Position numbers and translations under genes: made by a program
Shown: one piece after another, positions 8,481-16,732 of the stretch
Numbering within the stretch: the first letter of the stretch is position 1
How the letters are laid out: each line of letters begins with the position of its first letter
Notes under the pieces: generated by a model
Database searches by the model: none
Told to the model about the DNA's origin: nothing
What the model saw: the letters and a program-made list of their open reading frames with translations, nothing else
Assembly (NCBI GenBank): GCA_018821365.1
Contig: JAHJML010000190.1
Location: forward strand, 1 to 33,248
Source: Actinomycetota bacterium
GTDB lineage: Bacteria; Actinomycetota; Acidimicrobiia; Spongiisociales; UBA11373
Direction: 5' to 3'
DNA: 33,248 nt

Positions 8481-9974
8481 ATGCGGCGGGTGACGATCGC
8501 AGCTATCGCAGCGCTGCTGGCGGGCGCCCCCCTGGCGGCCGCCCGGGCCGAGACACCACCGAGGGCCTTCACGCTGGTCGCCGTCGGCGACGTCATGGTG
8601 CACGAGTCGATCGCATGGGTCGCCGACCAGCACGCCCCCGGGCGGAACACCCACGACTTCTCGCCCATGTTTGCGTCGATCGAGCCCTGGATCTCCGGCG
8701 CCGACCTGGCCATCTGTCAGATGGAGATGACCCTGTCGCCCACCAACACCGGCCTCTCCTACTACCCGCGATTCATCGTCCCGCACGAGTTGGCGGATGC
8801 GGTGGCCGGGGCCGGGTTCGATGCCTGCTCCACCGCCTCCAACCACTCGGTCGACGGCGGTGTCGCCGGTCTGGAAGACACGATCGCCCTCCTCGAAGCC
8901 GCCGGGGTGGCCACCACCGGAACCGCCCGCTCGGCCGAGGAGCGCCTCCCCAACCTCTACGTGGTCAACGGGGTCACCGTCGGGCACCTCGCCTACACCT
9001 GGGGGCTCAACGGGTTGCGGGCGCCCGAGCCGTGGATGGTGAACGTGATCGACGCCGACGCCATCCTGGCCGACGCCCGCTGGGCCCGGGAGCAGGGTGC
9101 CGAGTTCGTCATCGTCAGCATCCACTGGGGCGAGGAGTACCAGGCTCGCCCGACTTTCCACCAGACCACCCTGGCCGAGACCCTGACGGCCTCGCCGGAT
9201 GTCGATCTGATCCTGGGCCACCACGTCCACGTGGTGCAGCCGATCGCCCGGGTGAACGGCAAGGTGGTGGTGTACGGGATGAGCAACTTCATCTCCAACA
9301 TCCGGGGCACCCCGGAGGGGCGCACCGGCGCCGAGGACGGCATCGTGGTCCACCTCGAGGTGGCCGAGCAGGGTGACGGGGCGTTCGCCGTCGATCGGGT
9401 CGAGTACACGCCATTCTGGATCGACCCCGCCACCAAAGAGGTGCTCCCGATCGGCCAGTCGCTGCTGACCGGCCGCGGCCACCCGGCCACCCTGCAGCAG
9501 TCGTGGCAGCGGACGGTGGGCCGGGTCGACATGCTCGGCGGTAGTGGGGCGGTCCCCACCGCCGACCCCTGGCCCGAAGTGTCGTGCCGCGGCAAGGCCG
9601 CCACCATCCTGGGCACGACGGGCGATGACTCCCTCACCGGGACCGACGGCGACGATGTCATCGTCGCCAGAGGCGGCAACGACTCGATCAGGGGCGGGGG
9701 CGGCCACGACCTGATCTGCGGGGGAGCCGGCAACGACATCGCCTGGGGCGAGGACGGTTCCGATCTGCTGTTGGGGGGACCGGGCAACGACCTCCTGATC
9801 GGCGACACCGGCAACGACATCCTCTGGGGCGAGGAGGGTGACGACGTGCTCGTCGGCGGCGAGGGCGCCGATCTTCTGATCGGGGGCCCCGACGACGACT
9901 TCCTGCGGGGCGGCGCCGGCGGCGACATCTTCTCGGGCGGCGACGGAGCCGACCGAACCGAACCCGACCGCTGA
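8481..9974 (+). CDS. CapA-family (PGA_cap) metallophosphatase-like protein with C-terminal RTX repeats
   Basis: ATG at 8481 with GGGAGG upstream; signal peptide; VAVGDVMVHESIAW, TASNHSVDGG, VSIHWGEEY, GHHVHVVQPI; C-terminal GxGxD repeats. Confidence 0.9.
   Translation: MRRVTIAAIAALLAGAPLAAARAETPPRAFTLVAVGDVMVHESIAWVADQHAPGRNTHDFSPMFASIEPWISGADLAICQMEMTLSPTNTGLSYYPRFIVPHELADAVAGAGFDACSTASNHSVDGGVAGLEDTIALLEAAGVATTGTARSAEERLPNLYVVNGVTVGHLAYTWGLNGLRAPEPWMVNVIDADAILADARWAREQGAEFVIVSIHWGEEYQARPTFHQTTLAETLTASPDVDLILGHHVHVVQPIARVNGKVVVYGMSNFISNIRGTPEGRTGAEDGIVVHLEVAEQGDGAFAVDRVEYTPFWIDPATKEVLPIGQSLLTGRGHPATLQQSWQRTVGRVDMLGGSGAVPTADPWPEVSCRGKAATILGTTGDDSLTGTDGDDVIVARGGNDSIRGGGGHDLICGGAGNDIAWGEDGSDLLLGGPGNDLLIGDTGNDILWGEEGDDVLVGGEGADLLIGGPDDDFLRGGAGGDIFSGGDGADRTEPDR
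9610..9960 (+). repeat. RTX nonapeptide repeat block at the C-terminus of the CapA-like protein
   Basis: GTTGDDSLTGTDGDDVIVARGGNDSIRGGGGHDLICGGAGNDIAWGEDGSDLLLGGPGNDLLIGDTGND... Confidence 0.88.
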
Positions 9975-10012
9975 GCGCAGCCCTCGCAGGAGGGCGCAGG
10001 AGACGGCAACCT

Positions 10013-13000
10013 TCAGCGGCCCCCCTGCCCCCAGTTGCGGCTCTCGATCCCTTCGACCGGCCACCCGGTGACCCGTTGTGCCACCAGATTGGTGACCCCG
10101 TCGCGATGCTCGAGAACGCCGTCGATCCCCCCCCCCACACTGCGGCGGGCGGCCTCCCGGTTCGCATCCCACACCGCCGGCAGCACCACCACGTTGAGGA
10201 TGCCCGTCTCGTCCTCCAGGTTGAAGAAGATCACCCCCTTGGCGGTCATCGGGCGCTGCCGATGGGTGATGATGCCGCCCACCCGTGACCGGCGCCCGTG
10301 GCGGCGTTCGACGATCAGGCGCTCGATGGGAAGGCACCCCTCATCGGCAAGCCACCCACGAACGAACTCGACCGGATGCCGGACCGACATGCCGGTCGAC
10401 CAGAGGTCGGCCCGGGCGGCCTCGGTCTCGTCCATGGGGATCAGCCGGGGCGGGTCGGCACCCTCCGCCAGTGGGAGCCTCCCCGGGCCCATCCCCGCCA
10501 GCGCCCCGGCCACCCATAGGCCCTCCCGGCGGCCCACCCCCAGCGACTCGAGCGCCCCCGCCGCCGCCAGGCCCTCCAGGCCGTCCACCGCCAGACCGGT
10601 CCGCTGGGCCAGGTCCACCACCGTCTCGAAACGCCCCGCCACCGCCCGGGCCGCTTCGATGCGGGCGATCTCGGCGTCACCGAGATTGCGGACGTAGCGG
10701 AGGCCGATCCGCACCGCGGTGGCCATCCGGATCGGGTCCTCCATCGCCCCTCTCCCCCGCCGCCAGGAGGTCCCCAGGTAGGTGGCAACCTCGTCTGGTT
10801 CGGCCGGATGCGGCACGATCGTGCAGTCGTAGTCCGACTCGTTGACATCGGGTTGCCGGACGATCACCCCGTGGCGCTGGGCATCCTGCACCAGCGAGTT
10901 GGGGCTGTAGAAGCCCATCGGCTGGGCGTTGAGGAGTCCGGCCAGGAACTCGGCGGGCCAGTGGTACTTGAGCCACGACGACATGTACACGATGTAGGCG
11001 AACGACACCGAGTGGCTCTCGGGGAAGCCGAAGGCGGCGAACCCCTGCAGCTTGTCCCAGATCTCGTCGGCGGACCGCCCGGTGATCCCGTTGGCCGCCA
11101 TCCCCCCATAGGTCTCGGCACGCAGTTTCTCCATCTCCTCGTCGGACCGCTTGTGGGTCATCGCCTGGCGGAGGCGGTCGGACTGCCCCGGCGAGAACCC
11201 GGCGCACACCCGGGCGATCTCCATCAACTGCTCCTGGAAGACCGGGACCCCCAGCGTGCGGCGCAGGATCGGCTCGGCGCTCGGGTGGGCGTAGGAGACC
11301 GGTTCCTCCCCGTTGCGGCGCCGCAGGAACGGATGGACCGAGTGCCCCTGGATGGGGCCGGGGCGGATCAGCGCCACCTCGACGGCCAGGTCGTAGAAGG
11401 TCCTCGGCTTCATGCGGGGCAGCGTCGCCATCTGGGCCCGCGACTCCACCTGGAACACCCCCACCGTGTCGGCCCTGGTCAGCATGTCGTAGACCACCGG
11501 TTCCTGGGGCAGTTCGGCCAGGTCGAGACGCACCCCGTGCGCCTCCTCGATGAGGTCGACGGTCAGGTGGAGGGCGTTGAGCATCCCGAGACCGAGCAGG
11601 TCGAACTTGACGATGCCCATCGAGGCGCAGTCGTCCTTGTCCCACTGGAGCACCGAGCGGTCCTCCATGCGCCCCCACTCCAGGGGCACCACCTCCCACA
11701 GCGGGCGGTCGGCGATCACCATGCCACCCGAGTGGATCCCCAGGTGGCGGGGGAACCTGTCGAGGCGGCGGCAGGCGTCCAGGATGAGGTCGCTGGTCAT
11801 CCCCGGCGGCAGATCGACGTGCTCTTGGATCTCCGAGGGGCGGCGGGTGTCCAGGTACTTGGTCAACCCGTTGACCTGGGCCTGGGTGAGGCCGAACGCC
11901 TTGCCGACGTCCTGGAGCACCGAGCGGGCCCGGTAGGTGACGACGTTGGCCACCATGGCCGCCCGCTCCCGCCCGTAGCGCTGGTAGCAGTACTGGATGA
12001 CCTCCTCGCGGCGCTCGGCCTCGAAGTCCACGTCGATGTCCGGGGGCCGCCCCCGCTCCGACGACAGGAATCGCTCGAAGGGAAGGCCGAGCCGGATCGG
12101 GTCGACCCTGGTGAGGCCGAGACAGCGGCACACCGCCGAGTCGGCTCCCGAGCCGCGGATCTGGCAGTAGATGTCCTGCCCCCTGGCGAACTGCACGATG
12201 TCCCACACCACCAGGAAGTACCCGGGGAACCCCAGTGCCTCGATCACCCCCAGTTCGTGCTCGAGGCGGCGGACCGCCTCCGGGTCGACGGCGCCGCCGT
12301 CGCCGCGGTAGACACGGCGAGCGCCCTCGTAGGTCAGGTGGCGGAGATACTCCATCTCGGTGGTGAACGCCCCCGGCATCGGGAAGTCGGGGAGCCGGGG
12401 GGCCACCAGGGAGAGGTCGAACGCCAGTGCCTCCCCGAGGTCGGCGGCGCGCTCCACCGCGCCCGGGTATCCGGCGAACCGCCTCGCCATCTCACCGGGT
12501 GTCTTCAGGTATCGCTCGTCCGTCGATGGGGAGAACCCTCTCCCGGCGTCGAGGTCCCTCCTGCCGGCCACCGCCGCCAGCACCTCGGACAGGTCCGCCT
12601 CCGACGGATCGTGGTAGTGGACGTTGTTGGTGGCCACCGTCGGCAGGCGGAGCCGGGCGGCCACTTCGGCCAGGACGCCGTTGCGCAGATCGTCCTCCGG
12701 CATGTGGTGGTCCCACAGTTCGACGTACAGGCGCCCGGGGAAGACCTCCCGCAAACGGGCGGCGGCCGCCATCGCTCCCCCCAGGTCGCCCTGCTGGGCG
12801 GCCCGGGGAACCGCACCGTGGCGGCACCCGGTGAGGGCGACCAGCCTGCCCCGGCGGGCGGCCTCAGCGAGCTCACCCTGGTCGTGGACCGGCCGATCCT
12901 TCTCCCCCCGGAATTGGGCCCGGGTGACGAGGCGGGAGAGCACACCGTACCCGGAGGGATCGGGGGCCAGCAGCACCAGGTGGTCGGCGGGCGGCAGCGC

Positions 13001-13339
13001 CACCGGCTTGGAGCCGTGCATCCTCCGGATCCTCCCCCTCCGCGAGGGAGCGTCCGGCGGCGGCTCCGGGACGGCCCTGTGCGAAGGGCGCTGCGAAGGG
13101 CGGGCCGCCGCTGCGGCCTCCGGGCGGGGCATCCCCACCTCGACCCCGTAGACCGTGGGGAGTCCGGCGGCGGCCGCCGCCACCCGGAAGCGAGCCGCCC
13201 CGTAGAAGCCGTTGTGATCGGTGACCGCCAGCGCCCGGTATCCCAACTCGACGGCACGCTCCACCAGGTCGCCTGGATGAGAGGCGCCGTCGAGGAACGA
13301 GAAGTTGGTGTGGCAGTGCAGTTCGGCGTAGCGGTCCAT
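10013..13339 (-). CDS. dnaE2: Error-prone DNA polymerase III alpha subunit
   Basis: 1108 aa; N-terminal PHP domain ELHCHTNFSFLDGASHPGDLVERA; polymerase motif PDIDVDFEAERREEVIQY; C-terminal OB-fold RVGGIITHRQRPMTAKGVIFFNLEDETG. Confidence 0.93.
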   Translation of the reverse strand: MDRYAELHCHTNFSFLDGASHPGDLVERAVELGYRALAVTDHNGFYGAARFRVAAAAAGLPTVYGVEVGMPRPEAAAAARPSQRPSHRAVPEPPPDAPSRRGRIRRMHGSKPVALPPADHLVLLAPDPSGYGVLSRLVTRAQFRGEKDRPVHDQGELAEAARRGRLVALTGCRHGAVPRAAQQGDLGGAMAAAARLREVFPGRLYVELWDHHMPEDDLRNGVLAEVAARLRLPTVATNNVHYHDPSEADLSEVLAAVAGRRDLDAGRGFSPSTDERYLKTPGEMARRFAGYPGAVERAADLGEALAFDLSLVAPRLPDFPMPGAFTTEMEYLRHLTYEGARRVYRGDGGAVDPEAVRRLEHELGVIEALGFPGYFLVVWDIVQFARGQDIYCQIRGSGADSAVCRCLGLTRVDPIRLGLPFERFLSSERGRPPDIDVDFEAERREEVIQYCYQRYGRERAAMVANVVTYRARSVLQDVGKAFGLTQAQVNGLTKYLDTRRPSEIQEHVDLPPGMTSDLILDACRRLDRFPRHLGIHSGGMVIADRPLWEVVPLEWGRMEDRSVLQWDKDDCASMGIVKFDLLGLGMLNALHLTVDLIEEAHGVRLDLAELPQEPVVYDMLTRADTVGVFQVESRAQMATLPRMKPRTFYDLAVEVALIRPGPIQGHSVHPFLRRRNGEEPVSYAHPSAEPILRRTLGVPVFQEQLMEIARVCAGFSPGQSDRLRQAMTHKRSDEEMEKLRAETYGGMAANGITGRSADEIWDKLQGFAAFGFPESHSVSFAYIVYMSSWLKYHWPAEFLAGLLNAQPMGFYSPNSLVQDAQRHGVIVRQPDVNESDYDCTIVPHPAEPDEVATYLGTSWRRGRGAMEDPIRMATAVRIGLRYVRNLGDAEIARIEAARAVAGRFETVVDLAQRTGLAVDGLEGLAAAGALESLGVGRREGLWVAGALAGMGPGRLPLAEGADPPRLIPMDETEAARADLWSTGMSVRHPVEFVRGWLADEGCLPIERLIVERRHGRRSRVGGIITHRQRPMTAKGVIFFNLEDETGILNVVVLPAVWDANREAARRSVGGGIDGVLEHRDGVTNLVAQRVTGWPVEGIESRNWGQGGR

Positions 13340-13348
13340 GGATCGTGG

Positions 13349-13354
13349 ATTGTA
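13349..13354 (-). promoter_or_regulatory. Candidate -10 element of dnaE2 (TACAAT)
   Basis: TACAAT abuts the SOS box and ends 9 nt before the dnaE2 ATG. Confidence 0.55.
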
Positions 13355-13370
13355 TCGAACATATGTTCGA
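13355..13370. promoter_or_regulatory. LexA/SOS box
   Basis: Perfect 16-bp palindrome TCGAAC-ATAT-GTTCGA matching the Gram-positive/actinobacterial CGAAC-N4-GTTCG operator; 16 bp upstream of the dnaE2 start. Confidence 0.9.
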
Positions 13371-13407
13371 CGCGCCGACGGCCGCCCGACGTGGCATCCT
13401 GAGGCCC

Positions 13408-14007
13408 GTGAGACCCGCCACCACCGCCATCGCCGCCGCCTGCCTCCTGGTGGCGGCCTCCTGTTCCGGCGAGTCGGCCCTCTCCCTTCCGGCCGCTCCC
13501 CTCACCTACGACGCCGGCGGGATCACCTTCGACTATCCGGCCAATTGGGAGGTGCTCGACGGCATCACCGCCGCAGAGGGCACCCTCGGCTCCGGCCCGG
13601 TGGTCGGGTGGCTCGACGCCGCCGGCAACCTCATCGGGTTGACGGTCCAGACCGAACGGGTCGATCCCCCGGTGCCGCCCGGAGAAGAGCGCAGCTACCT
13701 CACCGCCGCCTTCTCCCGCCACGCCGACGAGGTCTGGGGCGGCGGGGTGGTGCGCGACGATGGTGGGGGCTTCGTCGACGCCGGACTCGACGGGCGAACT
13801 GCCCTCCGTGCCGCGATCGATCACGCGGCACGAGGCGAACCGCTGACCACCACGGTGCTGGCCGCCGTCGAGGGCGCCACCATCGTCACCGTCCAGTGCC
13901 AGGCGCCGACCGCCGTATTCGACCTGGTCGAACCCCGCTGCGCCGACGTGGTCGGCTCCCTCAGGGTCACATGGAGCAGTGAGGACTCAGCAAGCGGCGG
14001 GTCCTGA
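13408..14007 (+). CDS. Putative secreted lipoprotein of unknown function
   Basis: GTG start; signal peptide ending LLVAASC (lipobox-like); 199 aa, divergent from dnaE2. Confidence 0.7.
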   Translation: MRPATTAIAAACLLVAASCSGESALSLPAAPLTYDAGGITFDYPANWEVLDGITAAEGTLGSGPVVGWLDAAGNLIGLTVQTERVDPPVPPGEERSYLTAAFSRHADEVWGGGVVRDDGGGFVDAGLDGRTALRAAIDHAARGEPLTTTVLAAVEGATIVTVQCQAPTAVFDLVEPRCADVVGSLRVTWSSEDSASGGS

Positions 14008-14104
14008 ATCGCTTGCGCCGCCTGAGGCCGCGGTCGTAGTGTCACGTCGTCCGATGGCTCGAATTCCTCGAACAGTCGGACCCGACCCGTTCGAGGAGTG
14101 CGAG

Positions 14105-15460
14105 ATGACGGCCAGACCGACCACCGGGATCACCGGGATGCGGGCCTTCTTCATCGTGTGGGGCGGGCAATTGATCTCGGTCACCGGGACCACCGTCACC
14201 GGCTTCGCCCTCCAGTTCTGGGTGTTCCTCGAGACCGGATCCGTCACCAAACTCGCCATGGTCACCCTGGCGGTTGCCCTGCCGGCCACCCTCCTCTCCC
14301 CCTTCGCCGGGGCCCTCGTCGACCGGTGGGACCGGCGCCTGGTGATGATCGGGGCGGACATGCTGGCCGGGGCGGCCACCGTCATGATCGCCGTGCTCCA
14401 CTTCAGCGACGCCCTCGAGATCTGGCATGTCTATCTGCTGGCCGGCATCGGGGCCGTCGGAAACGCATTCCAGTCCCCGGCCTGGCTGGCGGCCCTGTCG
14501 ACCCTGGTGCCCAAGCAGCACCTCGCCCGCGCCAACGGCATGACCCAGTTGAACGACGGGATCTCGCTGGTGGTCGGGCCGCTGATCGCCGGCGCCTTGC
14601 TGGCACTCAGCGGCCTCGGGGCCATCCTGCTGCTCGACATCGCTACCTTCCTGGTCGCCGTGGGGGCGCTGGCGGCCGTCCGCTTCCCCCGGGTCGAACG
14701 GGTCCCCGGCGACGAGCGCGGCCCTCTCCTCGCCGAGGTTCGCAGCGGGTGGCGGTTCCTCCGGGAACGGACCGGCCTGCTGTGGCTGCTGTGGATGTAC
14801 GCCACCATCAACTTCGTGATGGCGTTCACCAACGTCCTCCTCATCCCGCTGATCCTGACGATCGGCAACGAGGGGACGGCGGGCACCATCTTCTCGATCG
14901 GCGGCCTCGGCCTGGTGGCGGGGAGCGTGGTGGTCAGCATCTGGGAAGGCTCCAAGCGGCGGGTCGCCACCATCATCACCGGCATCGTCATCGTCGGCCT
15001 GCTGCTGGCCGTGACCGGCCTGCGGCCCCAGGCGGTGCTGGTGGGGGCCGGCGTCGTCCTGATGCTCTTCACGATCCCCTTCGTCAACACCGCCAGCCAG
15101 GTGCTCTGGCAGGTCAAGGTCCCCCTCGGCATGCAGGGCCGGGTCTTCGCCCTGCGCCGGACCATCGCCCAGATGATGTCCCCGATCGCCATCCTGGCGG
15201 CCGGGCCGCTGGCCGACCACGTGTTCGAACCGCTGCTGGCATCGGGCGGAGCCCTGGCCGGGAGTGTGGGATCGGTGATCGGGACCGGGCCGGGCCGAGG
15301 GATCGCTCTCCTGATCATCCTGAGCGGGGTGCTGACCTCGCTGCTGGGGGTGGCGGGTTGGCTCCACCCCCGGGTCCGCAACCTGGAGGCCGAACTCCCC
15401 GACATGCTCCCCGACGATGCAACGGTGGCGAAGGCGGCCCCGGCGGGGGCCGAGGCCTGA
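14105..15460 (+). CDS. MFS transporter (MFS_3/EntS or macrolide-efflux-like exporter)
   Basis: 451 aa, about 12 TM; ALVDRWDRRLVMIGADMLAG loop motif; ATG at 14105 with GAGGAG upstream. Confidence 0.88.
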   Translation: MTARPTTGITGMRAFFIVWGGQLISVTGTTVTGFALQFWVFLETGSVTKLAMVTLAVALPATLLSPFAGALVDRWDRRLVMIGADMLAGAATVMIAVLHFSDALEIWHVYLLAGIGAVGNAFQSPAWLAALSTLVPKQHLARANGMTQLNDGISLVVGPLIAGALLALSGLGAILLLDIATFLVAVGALAAVRFPRVERVPGDERGPLLAEVRSGWRFLRERTGLLWLLWMYATINFVMAFTNVLLIPLILTIGNEGTAGTIFSIGGLGLVAGSVVVSIWEGSKRRVATIITGIVIVGLLLAVTGLRPQAVLVGAGVVLMLFTIPFVNTASQVLWQVKVPLGMQGRVFALRRTIAQMMSPIAILAAGPLADHVFEPLLASGGALAGSVGSVIGTGPGRGIALLIILSGVLTSLLGVAGWLHPRVRNLEAELPDMLPDDATVAKAAPAGAEA

Positions 15461-15504
15461 ACCGACGGCACCGGTAGGGTTGGCCGCCCCGACCGGGACG
15501 GCCC

Positions 15505-15741
15505 GTGTACGACGAGCGCTTCGAGTCCGACGATCCCCACGCCGGGTACACCCCTTGGCTGCGGAGGCCGGTTGTCCGGATGGTGGTCACCCTGATCGCG
15601 GTCGGCACGTTCCTGCTGACCACCCTGGTCTCGTCGTGCGGCCCCCGCCACCGGATCCCGGAGCCCCCCGCGACGACGATCCCGACCGTCGAGGTCGGTA
15701 ACCCGTTGCCACCCCGAGGGTCCCCCGTCACGGGTGCGTGA
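15505..15741 (+). CDS. Small single-TM hypothetical membrane protein
   Basis: 78 aa, GTG start; one hydrophobic segment VVRMVVTLIAVGTFLLTTLVSSC; Pro-rich C-terminus; TAGGGT -10-like box upstream. Confidence 0.6.
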   Translation: MYDERFESDDPHAGYTPWLRRPVVRMVVTLIAVGTFLLTTLVSSCGPRHRIPEPPATTIPTVEVGNPLPPRGSPVTGA

Positions 15742-15760
15742 TCGTCACCCGGCCGGCCGG

Positions 15761-16723
15761 TCAGGCCCCCGAGCCGAATCGTTCTCCCCAGGCGGTCAGA
15801 TCACCCAGGGAGACGTTGCCCCCGCACAGGATCAGCACGACGTGGGACCCGAGCGCCCCGGCTACCCGCTGTGCCGCCGCCAGCGTGCAGCCGGCGGCCG
15901 GTTCCACCACCACCTTGGCCCGGTGCATCAGCATTTCGATGCCGGCGAACGCCTCGGCATCTTCGACGACGATGACATCCTCCAGGTAGCGGCCGGCCGC
16001 CGCCAGCGTGTCCTCCGACACCCAGGGGGCCCCCAGCGTCTTGGCGATCGAGGTGATCTCGATCTCGACGATCTCCCCGGCGGCCATCGCCCGGGACATC
16101 GCATCGGCACCGACCGTCTCCACCCCCCAGATCCGCACCCCGGGGCGCTGCTCCTTGATCGCCGCTGCGATGCCCGTCATCAGGCCGCCACCGCCGATGC
16201 TGACGAAGACGTCGGTCACGTCGGGGGCGTCCTCCAGCACCTCGAGACCGATCGTGCCGTTGCCCGCCATCATCCGCAGGTCGTCGAAGGGATGCAGGAA
16301 GGTGAGGCCCCCGTCGCGGAGTTCCTCGGCCCTGGTGAAGATCGACGCCATGTCGGGAGCAAACTCGACGACCGCCCCATACCCGCGGGTGGCCTGGACG
16401 TAGTTCTCCGGGGTGTTCTCCGGCATCAAGATCCGGGTGGCCACCCCGAGCCGCTGCCCGGCGAAGGCCAGTCCCTGGGCGTAGTTGCCGCCGCTCACCC
16501 CCACCACCCCGGCAGCCCGCTCCCGATCCGACAGCCCGAGTACCTGGTTGAAGGCGCCCCGCGGCTTGAAGGAACCGGTCTTCTGGAGCACCTCCAGCTT
16601 CAACGACACCGGGGTGCCCAGCACCTCGCCGACGCTGCGACTGGAGACCTGCGGGGTGCGGTGCACGTACTCGGCGATGCGCCGGCGAGCATCGCGGATG
16701 TCCTCGAGGGTGGGTATGGCCAC
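15761..16723 (-). CDS. PLP-dependent threonine/serine dehydratase-like enzyme (fold type II)
   Basis: 320 aa; Lys motif KTGSFKPRGAFNQ; SGGNYAQGLAFAG; glycine loop VSIGGGGLMTGIAAAIK. Confidence 0.88.
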   Translation of the reverse strand: MAIPTLEDIRDARRRIAEYVHRTPQVSSRSVGEVLGTPVSLKLEVLQKTGSFKPRGAFNQVLGLSDRERAAGVVGVSGGNYAQGLAFAGQRLGVATRILMPENTPENYVQATRGYGAVVEFAPDMASIFTRAEELRDGGLTFLHPFDDLRMMAGNGTIGLEVLEDAPDVTDVFVSIGGGGLMTGIAAAIKEQRPGVRIWGVETVGADAMSRAMAAGEIVEIEITSIAKTLGAPWVSEDTLAAAGRYLEDVIVVEDAEAFAGIEMLMHRAKVVVEPAAGCTLAAAQRVAGALGSHVVLILCGGNVSLGDLTAWGERFGSGA

Positions 16724-16732
16724 CAGGCGACC

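Noticed and set aside
9980-9995. GCCCTC-GCAG-GAGGGC hairpin between CapA-RTX and dnaE2
   Set aside because: Only a 6-bp stem without U-tracts; plausible weak bidirectional terminator but indistinguishable from chance in high-GC DNA
10808-13402. 864-aa plus-strand ORF antisense to dnaE2
   Set aside because: High-GC shadow ORF; dnaE2 motifs on the minus strand are unambiguous
15731-15751. CGGGTG/CACCCG inverted repeat between convergent genes
   Set aside because: 6-bp stem with 9-nt loop spanning a stop codon; too weak to call a terminator
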